Shown: positions 42,299 to 50,843, counted from the first letter of the stretch. The stretch: DNA of 59,624 nucleotides from Lachnoclostridium edouardi (GCF_900240245.1 NZ_OESQ01000001.1:2724280-2783903), one strand, 5' to 3'. The notes: a model not told the origin generated them from the sequence alone. Program-made: numbers and translations.

Positions 42299-43345
42299 AT
42301 GAAAAAAACAGTAAAACGTATGGCGGCTTTAGCAATGGCAGGACTTATGGCATTTTCTGCGGCAGGCTGCAGCAAATCCTCTAACAATTCTATTGAGGGG
42401 CAGAGAGTCAGATTTATAATAGGGGCGGGTTCCACCAGCGGGGATACTTACCTGGCGGCTAATGTGGCTGTAAATTATTTAAATAATAAATTAGATTTAA
42501 AAGGGAAAATTGATCCAATTGGACAGGCCAACGCTCTCCAGGAAATTACTACAGCTAAATTTAAAGATAATAATACTATGATGATTTTCCATGATAATAC
42601 GTGGCTTAGCGTTGTACTGGGAGTTTACGGGGAGGAATATGCTCTTGAAAACATGATTGTAGGTCCAAGGATTGCGGAAAGTAAAGGTTCCTGCTTTGTG
42701 GTCAGCAAAAAAGCGCCGTATTCAACATTGACAGAGCTGGCTGACTGGATGGCAGAAAATCCTAATGAAATTGTAAAGGTGGCCTGCGAGTCAGGCGGAA
42801 GCTCTCACTTAGCATTTATCGGGGTATATCATTGGCTGAAGGAGGAATTTGGAGAAGATGTGGCAGGCCGCCTAAAGGTATTTGTGGCCGGCTCTACAGA
42901 AACAAAGTATCAGGCCCTGTGGGACGGAAACTGCCAAATGATTTTCGTGGACCTTTCTACAGCAGAACAGTATACGAAGGAGGAGGTAGAGGACCAGATT
43001 GCTGTAAAGGTGGCAGGCCTTCTGACCGGAGAAAGAATAGAGGGAAAGGATTACCCTACCTTTGCAGAGCAGGGGATAAAAATGGGAGATGAGCCGTTTG
43101 ATTTTACAAAAGAATACAGTATTTTTTTCACAAAAGACACACCGGAGGAAATCATAAATCAAGTAAGTCAAGCAATGGAAGAAATAGGGAAAGATGAAAA
43201 TTACATAAAAGAATTAAGGGATCAAGGCTATGAGGTAAATGTTATTTCAGCAGAGGAAAATAAAGCTCACATGTACGAAAAACGAGAAGTGTTTAAAGAG
43301 GTATTAAAGGACGCCCCGTCCTTGGACACATTAACAGCACAGTAA
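42299..43345 (+). CDS. tctC: Tripartite tricarboxylate transporter, TctC binding lipoprotein
   Basis: This 348-residue solute-binding protein has a lipoprotein signal (MKKTVKRMAALAMAGLMAFS then AAGC, the cysteine being residue about 24). The body has the two-lobe TctC pattern (VRFIIGAGSTSGDTYLAANV, AEQGIKMGDEP, DTPEEIINQVSQAMEEIG). It captures the substrate and delivers it to TctAB. It is separated from tctA by repeat element B. Confidence 0.9.
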   Translation: MKKTVKRMAALAMAGLMAFSAAGCSKSSNNSIEGQRVRFIIGAGSTSGDTYLAANVAVNYLNNKLDLKGKIDPIGQANALQEITTAKFKDNNTMMIFHDNTWLSVVLGVYGEEYALENMIVGPRIAESKGSCFVVSKKAPYSTLTELADWMAENPNEIVKVACESGGSSHLAFIGVYHWLKEEFGEDVAGRLKVFVAGSTETKYQALWDGNCQMIFVDLSTAEQYTKEEVEDQIAVKVAGLLTGERIEGKDYPTFAEQGIKMGDEPFDFTKEYSIFFTKDTPEEIINQVSQAMEEIGKDENYIKELRDQGYEVNVISAEENKAHMYEKREVFKEVLKDAPSLDTLTAQ

Positions 43346-43370
43346 ATAATTTTGAATTAGGAGAGCAGGT

Positions 43371-44159
43371 ATGGATTTGTATTACAATCAGGTAAAGGCA
43401 AAGCTGAAAAGAAAAGAACAGGTGTCGGCGGCATGGCTGCACATGGCCAGCAATGTGTCCGCAGAAATTATGGCTAACGCAGGATTTGACGCGGTAGTAA
43501 TTGATGTGGAGCATTCGCCGGTAGATTATCAGACAATATTGTCTATGTGTCAGGCAGTAAAGGGGACGGGAACAGTTCCGTTTGCCAGGGCGCCGTGGAA
43601 TGATTTAATTGCTCTAAAGCGGATCAGCGACTGCGGCGTTATGGGAATTTCTGTGCCTTATGTAAATACAAGGAAGGAAGCAGAGGAGGCGGTGGCCAGA
43701 TGCAAATATCCGGTGCAGGGGGTAAGAGGAATTGCAGGAAGCCCGAGAGCGGCAGGATACGGCATGAATCTGGGACAGTACTTAAACAGGGCCAATGAGG
43801 AAAATCTGGTGATGATAGCTATTGAAACTGTGGAGGGAATTAAAAATCTGCCTGAAATTATGAAGGTGGAGGGCCTGGACGGAATATTTATCGGTCCTAT
43901 GGATTTATCGGCCTCTATGGGTATGACAGGCCAGATAGGAAGTCCTGAGGTACAGGCTAAAATAAAGGAAATTGAGGATATTGTAATTCCTTCCGAAAAA
44001 TTTTTGGCAACAGTGGCAAATGATGCCCAGCAGGCGAAAACCTTATATGATAAGGGATATAATATGCTGGTAATGATGTCGGACGCCATAGACCTAGCCA
44101 AGGCCGCCCAAAGAACAGTAAATGCATTTAAGGAATATATAAACGCAAAAATGAATTAA
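43371..44159 (+). CDS. HpcH/HpaI-family aldolase (GarL-like)
   Basis: This 262-residue class II pyruvate aldolase has DAVVIDVEHSPVDYQT, FARAPWNDL, VMGISVPYVNTRKEAEEAV with the metal site reached through MIAIETVEGIKNLPEI, and GIFIGPMDLSASMG. With galactarate dehydratase next to it, the likely reaction is cleavage of 5-dehydro-4-deoxy-D-glucarate to pyruvate and tartronate semialdehyde, as done by GarL. The substrate is inferred from context. Confidence 0.88.
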   Translation: MDLYYNQVKAKLKRKEQVSAAWLHMASNVSAEIMANAGFDAVVIDVEHSPVDYQTILSMCQAVKGTGTVPFARAPWNDLIALKRISDCGVMGISVPYVNTRKEAEEAVARCKYPVQGVRGIAGSPRAAGYGMNLGQYLNRANEENLVMIAIETVEGIKNLPEIMKVEGLDGIFIGPMDLSASMGMTGQIGSPEVQAKIKEIEDIVIPSEKFLATVANDAQQAKTLYDKGYNMLVMMSDAIDLAKAAQRTVNAFKEYINAKMN

Positions 44160-44173
44160 AGGGGAGATTACCT

Positions 44174-45694
44174 ATGGGAGAGAGAAGGAAATATGTGAAA
44201 ATAAATAGCATAGATAATGTGGTCATTGCAGTAGATGACATCCCCAAAGGAACAGAAATTATGCCTGGATTAATTACAGCAGACAACATTCCCCAGGCCC
44301 ATAAGATAGCCTTGCAGGACATTCCAAAAGGCGGAAAGGTGGTCCGTTATGGAGTTACTTTAGGCTATGCTGTCAATCCTATTAAAAAAGGAGGCTGGAT
44401 TAATGAATTTATGCTGAAGCTTCCTGTGTCTCCCAGCCTGGATCAAATGGAATTCGGAACAAATCTGGAAACGCAGCTGCCAAAGGCGCCTGCAAAAACT
44501 TTTTGGGGCTACAAAAATCCCAAAGGGGGATTTGCCGGCACCAGAAACATTCTGGGAATCAGCACTACAGTTCAATGTGTAACAGGAGTTTTAAATGTGG
44601 CTGTAGAAAAAATTAAGAAAGAAATTCTGCCTAAATATCCTTATGTAGACGACGTAGTGGCGATCAACCATGCTTATGGCTGCGGCGTGGCCATTAATGC
44701 TCCAGAAGCTAAGGTACCAGTACGAATCCTTAGAAACATGGCGTGGCATCCTAATTTTGGAGGAGAACTGATGGTAGTAGCCTTAGGCTGCGAGAAGCTG
44801 ACAGTAGAAAAGCTTATAGATCAGGAATACATTACCCCGGAAAATGTAATTGTACTTCAGGAAATAAATGGATTTGAAAATATGGTTTCAGCAATTACAG
44901 AAATGGCTGAAAGAAAGCTGAAAAAATTAAATATGAGGAGAAGGGAGGAGCTGCCTTTATCTCAGCTGTTTGTAGGAATGCAGTGCGGAGGCAGCGACGC
45001 TTTTTCAGGGGTTTCAGCAAATCCGGCGGCAGGGTATGCGGCGGATTTGCTGGTGGAAGCAGGGGCTACAGTAATGTTTTCTGAGGTGACAGAGGTGAGA
45101 GACGGAGTTTATCTACTGGCGGCCAGATGCGCGGACAAGCAGGTGGGAAAACGGCTGGCAGAGGAAATGGGCTGGTATGACAATTATTTGGAAAAGGGAG
45201 AGGTAGACAGAAGCGCCAACCCGTCCCCGGGAAATAAAAAAGGAGGTCTGGCCAACATTGTGGAAAAGGCCATGGGCTCTATTGCCAAATCAGGAACCTC
45301 CCCTATTGTGGAAGTTTTGTCCCCGGGAGAAATGCCTGAAAAACATGGGCTGATTTATGGGGCAACACCTGCCAGCGATATTGTGTGCGGCCCTTGCCAG
45401 CTGGCCAGCGGCATTGGTCTCCAGGTATTTATGACAGGCAGAGGAACCCCTTACGGTCTGGCGGCGGCGCCTGTAATTAAAGTCTGCTCCAGAAATGAAA
45501 TGCAGGAAAAATGGCCTGATTTAATTGATATTAACGCCGGACCCGCCGCCACAGGAGAAGCAGAAATTCAAGACATTGGTCTGGCTTTATTTCAGGAAAT
45601 TATGGATGTGGCAAGCGGCAGAAAGAAAAGCCTGGCAGAACAACATAAAATTTACAACGATTTTTGTATCTTTAACCCTGCGCCTATTACATAA
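44174..45694 (+). CDS. garD: Galactarate/altronate dehydratase family (GarD-like)
   Basis: This 506-residue UxaA-family dehydratase has an N-terminal SAF-like domain (residues about 1-95) and the body motifs NILGISTTVQCV, INHAYGCGVAI, MQCGGSDAFSGVSANPAAG and GNKKGGLANIVEKA. The C-terminal segment has DIVCGPCQLASGIGLQVFMTG. It would dehydrate galactarate (or a related aldarate or altronate). It follows the aldolase by 14 bp and the TctBAC transporter genes. Galactarate is the best fit because the two SAF/UxaA parts are in one chain. Confidence 0.85.
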   Translation: MGERRKYVKINSIDNVVIAVDDIPKGTEIMPGLITADNIPQAHKIALQDIPKGGKVVRYGVTLGYAVNPIKKGGWINEFMLKLPVSPSLDQMEFGTNLETQLPKAPAKTFWGYKNPKGGFAGTRNILGISTTVQCVTGVLNVAVEKIKKEILPKYPYVDDVVAINHAYGCGVAINAPEAKVPVRILRNMAWHPNFGGELMVVALGCEKLTVEKLIDQEYITPENVIVLQEINGFENMVSAITEMAERKLKKLNMRRREELPLSQLFVGMQCGGSDAFSGVSANPAAGYAADLLVEAGATVMFSEVTEVRDGVYLLAARCADKQVGKRLAEEMGWYDNYLEKGEVDRSANPSPGNKKGGLANIVEKAMGSIAKSGTSPIVEVLSPGEMPEKHGLIYGATPASDIVCGPCQLASGIGLQVFMTGRGTPYGLAAAPVIKVCSRNEMQEKWPDLIDINAGPAATGEAEIQDIGLALFQEIMDVASGRKKSLAEQHKIYNDFCIFNPAPIT

Positions 45695-45790
45695 TTAAAC
45701 TTATGGCGTACTTCAGGCTGTTTATTAAAAGAGCCGGGATTTTCCAAAATAGCTCTTGAAAAATTCTTTATTTTATGATTTAACTATAAT

Positions 45791-45837
45791 AAAAGATGTT
45801 CAATGAACTTTCATTGGGACATCTTTTATTTTGCCAT
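45791..45837 (+). terminator. Hairpin terminator after garD
   Basis: AAAAGATGT/ACATCTTTT with an inner CAATGAA/TTCATTG stem and a following TTTATTT. Confidence 0.75.
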
Positions 45838-45890
45838 TTGCAGAATAAAAGGCAGTGAAGTAAAAATAGTGAAACAAAGGAGAATGAAAA

Positions 45891-46397
45891 ATGTTAGCAG
45901 TTTGTTTATTATTTGTAGGTATTGTTTTAATACAAAACGGCGTGTGCAGCCTGTCCGGGGTAGATAAAAAATCTGCAGCAGTAATGAATATTTTTACAGG
46001 AGGCTTGTCGTTATTTATTAACGGGGTAAATCTGGCGCAGGGAAATTATTATGCGGCAGGCACAGGGCTGCTGTTTGGTTTTACATATTTATTTGTAGCT
46101 GCAAATGGAATATTTAACTTAAATCCAGTTCCGTTTGCATGGTTTTCTATTTTCGTGGCAGTCAATGCAGTGATCTTCGGAACATTTGAAGGCTTTTTAG
46201 GAATACCGGAATGGGGCATACAGCCTGATATCCGCTGGGCAGGAATCTGGTACTTGTGGGCAATTTTGTGGGCAACTGCTTTTATAGAAGACATTTTGGG
46301 GAAAAAGCTGGGAAAAGCAGTGCCGGTTCTCCAGGTAGCAGAGGGAATCATTACCGCCTGGGTGCCTGGAGTATTAATGTTAGTAGGAAAATGGTAA
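45891..46397 (+). CDS. AmiS/UreI-family channel
   Basis: This 168-residue integral membrane protein has six predicted helices matching AmiS/UreI, which conduct urea or short amides (MLAVCLLFVGIVLIQNGVC, AGTGLLFGFTYLFVAANGIF, WAILWATAFIEDILGKKLGK). No urease or amidase gene is nearby. ACAAAGGAG precedes the ATG. Its terminator has been duplicated by an IS insertion. Confidence 0.85.
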   Translation: MLAVCLLFVGIVLIQNGVCSLSGVDKKSAAVMNIFTGGLSLFINGVNLAQGNYYAAGTGLLFGFTYLFVAANGIFNLNPVPFAWFSIFVAVNAVIFGTFEGFLGIPEWGIQPDIRWAGIWYLWAILWATAFIEDILGKKLGKAVPVLQVAEGIITAWVPGVLMLVGKW

Positions 46398-46410
46398 TAA
46401 AAAGAGGCCT

Positions 46411-46454
46411 TATATTGGGAAATGAAAGCTTTCCAAATATAGGATTTTATATTA
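46411..46454 (+). repeat. 44 bp direct repeat (target duplication), left copy; also a terminator
   Basis: The 44 bases starting TATATTGGGAAATGAAAGCT are identical to 48384-48427. They contain the hairpin TATTTGGAAAG/CTTTCCAAATA-type stem following the AmiS gene. They border an IS1634-family element exactly. Confidence 0.92.
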
Positions 46455-48383
46455 CCTGACTTTGGTATCAGAGATTAAAAAATAGTGCAAACTTTAAGGT
46501 TTAGAAGGACTGCTAGCGGCAGTCCTTCTGTGTTTGTTATTATAGTTTATAATTAAAAATGGTGTTTATTTGAGTTTCAGATAGAAAGTAATTCGTTAAA
46601 GGAAGATGAAATTTATCAGCTAGGTCATTTATAAAAGTACAATCCCTTGTGGTGTTTATATATTTATGTTCGCCTTTTGTTACCCTGAAATCTTTAATGA
46701 ATCTAAATATATCTGAAGTTGAATATTTTTCATCCAGTATCTTAAATTGAAAAATCCTCTCTAAGAGAACTGTTAAATAGCAAATCAAAAAGTGGCCTTT
46801 AATCGTATTTTCTTTTTGAAGAAATACCGGCCGTGCATCCAGGTCTGATTTCATAATCTTAAAGGATTCTTCAATTCTCCACAGATTATGGTAAGTACAG
46901 TAAATATCCTGATCTGTCATCTGGGTTTCGGATGTGACCAGAAGATTGTATCCGGCAAGTTCGAGGTCCTTATCGATGGCAGCCTGATTAATCCTTGTTT
47001 TTGCTTTATTTCCTGTTTTATCTGTGAAATCCACATATTTTCCTGCTTCTCCAAAGTCATTCCTTTTGGCTTGTGACAGGGTAAGTGCTTTTGCTTTTTC
47101 TACAAGGCGGTTTATTTCATATCTTTTTTTTGCAGCAAGGGAAGGATTGTAGGTAACCAGGCGTTTCTCTGTAAGCATAATGGTCTGTTTTTTTCCGTTA
47201 TACTCTATGGAATAAGGAAAAGTATCAATACAGCTTTTATAGCGGTATAAAAGTTTTCCGCTTTTATCTTTGACATCTTTGTAATCCTGTTCTAATAATA
47301 CCCAGGTTTTTTCTGTCGAAGGCAAGGTTTTTACAGATTTTGAAAACAGATAACCATCTCCATTCTGTTTTGAAAACGCAATGTTTTGTGCACAATTAAG
47401 TCCTTTGTCTGCGACATGGATGGTTTTTCCCATGATATTGTTCCTATTTTTAAGTCCATCAATCACATCACGTAGAATGGGTTTTTCTGACTCATTTCCC
47501 GGATACATCTTCATACCGACCGGAATCTGGTTCCGATCCAAAAGGAGCCCAAGACCGATGATGGGTTCCTTTTTGTTTTCTTTGCTCGGTCCTTTTTTTC
47601 TGAAATCATCCTCCCTGTCTATTTCAAAATAGAAATTCGTACAATCAAAGTAAGAGTTTGAAGTATCCAGTCCATAAACAGCCGCAGTTTGTACAGTAAA
47701 GATCTCGATAAACTTTTCATAGTTTTCTCCCAAAAAGGCAAGACCATCAAGAAGCTGATCATAGGAATAATGCGACGAATGGTACAGATTGGGAAGCACA
47801 TCGTGGAATGTCCTGTTTTTACTGCATGGGCATACACCTCTTGCGTAGACTAATGTAGAAATCAATTCATAAAGATCGAACTGAAAATCATATGTAAGAT
47901 GAAAATAATTCACATACTTTTGGATTTTTAATTTCTCAAGGATTGCTTTCAGTGGAAAGTATCCAAGATAAAGAGTTGGAGAAATGTCAGAAATTTTGCG
48001 GACACCTTCTTCTTTTCGTTGCTGGTTTAAGAGAGCTACTTCTTGTTGGTAAAAAGAGATTGGATCTTCCATGCCGTTCTTTTTCAGTGTTTCTACAGAG
48101 CCAAGGGATTTGTAGCATTTGTGAGCTGCCCCCTTTTTTTCCTGATTATAAAAACTGTCATAAATCGCAAGATAAGTTCTGCCTTTTAAAGTTGTCTTTT
48201 TTAAAAAATATGCCATAGAATCCCTCCTCAAAAAGATAGCACCACTAACACTATTAGTATATCGCAAAAAAAGAATTTTGAAAAGTTTTTTTGCAATAAA
48301 AAAAGCCTTATTTAAAGGCATTTGTGAGGCTTCAGAGCAGAAAATACTCCTAAAGATTTCTAGTGCTAACTTCTAAAGACGGG
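46455..48383 (-). mobile_element. IS1634-family insertion sequence
   Basis: The unit is 1,929 bp between the two 44 bp repeats. Its ends are imperfectly inverted: CCTGACTTTGG at 46455 versus CCCGTCTTTAG read inward from 48383. It holds one transposase gene. A hairpin AGAAGGACTGC/GCAGTCCTTCT (46503-46528) lies past the transposase stop. IS1634 from Mycoplasma mycoides is known for long, variable target duplications, matching the 44 bp repeat here. Confidence 0.88.
46540..48216 (-). CDS. IS1634-family transposase
   Basis: This 558-residue DDE transposase of the IS4-related IS1634 family carries the motif YFDCTNFYFEI with the first acidic residue, then GLLLDRNQIPVGMKMYPGNE, IHVADKG, and the YREK-like YHNLWRIEESFKIMKSDLDARPVFL. 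It ends SETQINTIFNYKL. The start at 48216 (MAYFLKKTTLKGRTYLAIYD) has GAGGAGGG upstream. A longer in-frame start at 48321 lies among IS end sequences. The gene appears intact. Confidence 0.9.
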   Translation of the reverse strand: MAYFLKKTTLKGRTYLAIYDSFYNQEKKGAAHKCYKSLGSVETLKKNGMEDPISFYQQEVALLNQQRKEEGVRKISDISPTLYLGYFPLKAILEKLKIQKYVNYFHLTYDFQFDLYELISTLVYARGVCPCSKNRTFHDVLPNLYHSSHYSYDQLLDGLAFLGENYEKFIEIFTVQTAAVYGLDTSNSYFDCTNFYFEIDREDDFRKKGPSKENKKEPIIGLGLLLDRNQIPVGMKMYPGNESEKPILRDVIDGLKNRNNIMGKTIHVADKGLNCAQNIAFSKQNGDGYLFSKSVKTLPSTEKTWVLLEQDYKDVKDKSGKLLYRYKSCIDTFPYSIEYNGKKQTIMLTEKRLVTYNPSLAAKKRYEINRLVEKAKALTLSQAKRNDFGEAGKYVDFTDKTGNKAKTRINQAAIDKDLELAGYNLLVTSETQMTDQDIYCTYHNLWRIEESFKIMKSDLDARPVFLQKENTIKGHFLICYLTVLLERIFQFKILDEKYSTSDIFRFIKDFRVTKGEHKYINTTRDCTFINDLADKFHLPLTNYFLSETQINTIFNYKL

Positions 48384-48427
48384 TATATTGGGAAATGAAA
48401 GCTTTCCAAATATAGGATTTTATATTA
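48384..48427 (+). repeat. 44 bp direct repeat (target duplication), right copy
   Basis: Exact copy of 46411-46454, beginning at the right end of the IS1634-family element. It continues into TAATGAAAAATAG, the original downstream sequence leading into repeat element C. Confidence 0.92.
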
Positions 48428-48432
48428 TAATG

Positions 48433-48690
48433 AAAAATAGTAAAATGCAAAGCGCGAAACTATTTGCTGCCCAAAGTTCGCCATAGCGAAGTTTGGGGTT
48501 CCCGTCCGTTTTTATGGAACGAGGAACCAGTGAAGTAAAAAATAGTAATGCCCGTGAAGGACCGGGCAAACTATTTTTCATGTATCGCACGTAAGTGCCT
48601 AAAACACAGGCACTAAGTGCTCATAACAATAAAAAATAGTTGAGCGTTGCGGATAATGTAATTTGCCCTCAAATTACATTGAAAGGTTTA
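48433..48690 (+). repeat. Structured intergenic element, copy C, with a second partial unit (upstream of guaA)
   Basis: This copy shows all stems: AAATAGT/ACTATTT, CCCAAAGTTCGC/GCGAAGTTTGGG (a near-perfect 12 bp stem), GTTCC/GGAAC, and AAAAATAGT...GCCCG/CGGGC...ACTATTTTT. The 3' arm matches copy A almost base for base. At 48631 a new AAAAAATAGTTGAGC starts a second unit that diverges and carries ATGTAATTTG/CAAATTACAT. It ends 40 bp before guaA. Confidence 0.85.
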
Positions 48691-48730
48691 ATGAGAAACT
48701 AATTTTCAAAAGAAAACAGGAGAAAGCGCC

Positions 48731-50023
48731 ATGAAACAAGATATGATTGTAATTCTGGACTTGGGAAGTACAGAAAATACGGTGATTGCCCGTGAAATTC
48801 GTGATATGGGAGTTTACAGTGAAATTCATCCCCATGATATTACAGTAGACCAGCTGAACAGTTTGGAAAACGTAAAGGGAATTATTTTAAACGGCGGGGA
48901 AAACAGAATAGTGGACGGAGCAGCAGTTGATATTGATCCGGCTATTTATCAGTGCGGATATCCTATAATGGCCATAGATCATCCAAGTGCTCAGTGCAGT
49001 CAAATACTGGATAAGCTGCCGGGGGCAGAAGTATTAAAAGAATTTGTATTCGGCCAGTGCAAGGCAGAGCCCAACTGGAATATGAAAAATTTTATTGAAG
49101 ATCAGGTGGAGCTTATTAAACGCCAGGTAGGAGACAGAAAAGTACTGTTAGCATTGTCTGGCGGAGTAGATTCTTCTGTGGTAGCGGCCCTGCTGTTAAA
49201 AGCAATCGGAAATCAGTTAGTGTGCGTTCACGTAAACCACGGTTTAATGAGAAAAAATGAGTCAGAAAGCGTTGTAGAAGTTTTCCAGAATCAGCTTCAC
49301 GCTAACTTAATTTATGTAGATGCAGTAGAGCGTTTCCTGGGCAAGCTGGAAAATGTAGCTGATCCAGAAGAAAAGAGAAAGATTATTGGCGGTGAGTTTA
49401 TCCGTGTCTTTGAGGAGGAGGCCAGAAAGTTAGACGGCATTGACTTCTTAGGCCAGGGCACCATTTACCCTGATATTATTGAAAGCGGAACAAAAACAGC
49501 GAAAATGGTAAAATCCCACCACAATGTAGGCGGATTGCCTGAAGATTTACAATTTGAGCTGGTAGAGCCGTTAAAGCAGCTGTTTAAAGACGAAGTGCGG
49601 GCCTGCGGCGTAGAGCTGGGACTGCCTCACAATATGGTTTACCGTCAGCCTTTCCCAGGTCCAGGACTTGGAGTGCGCTGCCTGGGCGCTATTACAAGAG
49701 ACCGTTTGGAGGCTGTAAGAGAATCTGACGCAATTCTCAGAGAAGAATTCGCCAAAGCCGGACTTGACAAAAAGGTATGGCAGTATTTCACTGTAGTGCC
49801 GGATTTCAAATCTGTAGGCGTGAAAAATAACGCCAGATGTTTTGAATATATGGTTATCATCCGCGCAGTGAACACAATTGACGCTATGTGCGCAACAATC
49901 GAGAGAGTGGACTGGGATGTTCTGCAGACTGTAACAGACAGAATACTGAAGGAAGTAGAAAACGTTAACAGAGTGTGTTACGATATGTCGCCAAAGCCGC
50001 CTGCAACGATTGAGTTTGAATAG
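48731..50023 (+). CDS. guaA: GMP synthase with degenerate glutaminase domain
   Basis: This 430-residue protein is shorter than the usual 510-525. The ATP-pyrophosphatase half is whole (LLALSGGVDSSVVAALLLKA) and so is the dimerisation domain (QPFPGPGLGVRCLG, ending SPKPPATIEFE), so it can make GMP from XMP and ammonia. The N-terminal class I amidotransferase is short. Where the family has the nucleophile (GICYG) it reads AIDHPSAQ, and the His-x-Glu segment (FHPEV) before VLLALSGG is absent. It should need free ammonia or a separate glutaminase. AAACAGGAG precedes the start. Confidence 0.9.
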   Translation: MKQDMIVILDLGSTENTVIAREIRDMGVYSEIHPHDITVDQLNSLENVKGIILNGGENRIVDGAAVDIDPAIYQCGYPIMAIDHPSAQCSQILDKLPGAEVLKEFVFGQCKAEPNWNMKNFIEDQVELIKRQVGDRKVLLALSGGVDSSVVAALLLKAIGNQLVCVHVNHGLMRKNESESVVEVFQNQLHANLIYVDAVERFLGKLENVADPEEKRKIIGGEFIRVFEEEARKLDGIDFLGQGTIYPDIIESGTKTAKMVKSHHNVGGLPEDLQFELVEPLKQLFKDEVRACGVELGLPHNMVYRQPFPGPGLGVRCLGAITRDRLEAVRESDAILREEFAKAGLDKKVWQYFTVVPDFKSVGVKNNARCFEYMVIIRAVNTIDAMCATIERVDWDVLQTVTDRILKEVENVNRVCYDMSPKPPATIEFE

Positions 50024-50031
50024 TAAACAGG

Positions 50032-50072
50032 GAGCCGGGAAGCCGCTTAAACAGCGGACTTCCCGGCTCTTA
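50032..50072 (+). terminator. Terminator after guaA
   Basis: GAGCCGGGAAG/CTTCCCGGCTC with an inner CCGCT/AGCGG stem, eight bases past the guaA stop. Confidence 0.8.
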
Positions 50073-50079
50073 GTGTGTG

Positions 50080-50237
50080 GTGTGATACCTTTTTGATACC
50101 TATATAGAGAATTGTATTATTTTGCTATAACATAAAAGAGAGCCACAGAGTGACTCTCTCAGTGCAGTCCGAAAACATACACCTTTTCCAATGTCTATAT
50201 TATACACGATAGCCTTGAAATATGCAACTAAAATTAG
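50080..50237. other. Gap before the second repeat copy
   Basis: No gene seen. The stretch has TGATACCTTTTTGATACC (a short direct repeat) and GAGAGcCA/TGaCTCTC (50139-50160), features of former integration sites, but no clear attachment site could be fixed. Confidence 0.35.
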
Positions 50238-50393
50238 AATATTTTCAGTAATCTAGATACGGTAGGGAAAAATGCAAAGAAAATACAGGAATATATAGCA
50301 AATCAGTTACAAGAAGATTTGGAATATGATCAGATGACACTGAAAGAGTATATTGACCCGTTTACGGGTGAGCCAGTAAAAGCAAACAAATAA
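50238..50393 (+). pseudogene. Open frame remnant ending in the 211 bp repeat
   Basis: A 51-residue tail reads NIFSNLDTVGKNAKKIQEYI, then ANQLQEDLEYDQM and ends EPVKANK. There is no start codon after the in-frame stop at 50235-50237. It looks like a helical C terminus of a larger protein. The family is not recognised. The last 24 codons including the stop are the same as at 1-72. Confidence 0.45.
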
Positions 50394-50532
50394 AATAAGC
50401 CCTTTAGGGCTTAGTAGGTAAATGATGTTGCGCTTGGCGAACCTATTTCGGTGAGTCTTTAGACTCCAGTGCCGGTAACAGACCCTTATAGGGTCAAAGC
50501 AAGCCACCGGCTTAGCCGATGGTCTTGACTAT
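50322..50532 (+). repeat. 211 bp direct repeat, copy 2
   Basis: Matches 1-211 except A50519 for G198. That change breaks one base pair of the last hairpin stem (CCACCGGC/GCCGATGG). Sequence on both sides beyond the repeat differs from copy 1 on the right side, and copy 1's left side is outside the window. Confidence 0.95.
50397..50526 (+). ncRNA. Candidate structured RNA, copy 2
   Basis: Same four-hairpin series as 76-205. Between guaA and the phosphoketolase gene there is no nuclease or transposase gene that could explain it. Confidence 0.35.
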
Positions 50533-50843
50533 TGTGAAAGTCCGGCGGAGCAGCTGTGAATCAGCCGTGAATTTTATGTAAAAATATTGTTAAAAAATGC
50601 ACATAAAAATGAAGGAAAAGTAAGAGTATAACTAAGAGATTCTAATTTAAACAGAGGTAAAAAAAATATATGTTATCATTATTTCCTATTCAGGTCAATA
50701 AATTCAAGAAAAATAGGAATATTAATCGTAATAGGTAACTTTTTAAATAAAAATGATGGACTGAGGAAATTGTGCAATGCATTTGATATCGTTAAAATTA
50801 AGACGAACTTGAGGATAAGACAAAAAAGAAAAGGAGAGACGAC
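50533..50843. other. AT-rich upstream region of the phosphoketolase gene
   Basis: About 310 bp without a gene. Strongly AT-rich. The promoter of the phosphoketolase gene must be here, but no box pair with good spacing stood out. GGAGAGACG before the ATG is the ribosome binding site. Confidence 0.45.

Noticed and set aside
48433..48690. Purine riboswitch upstream of guaA
   Set aside because: The conserved purine-aptamer loop sequences are absent, and the same element occurs before hcp and tctC, which have no purine link.
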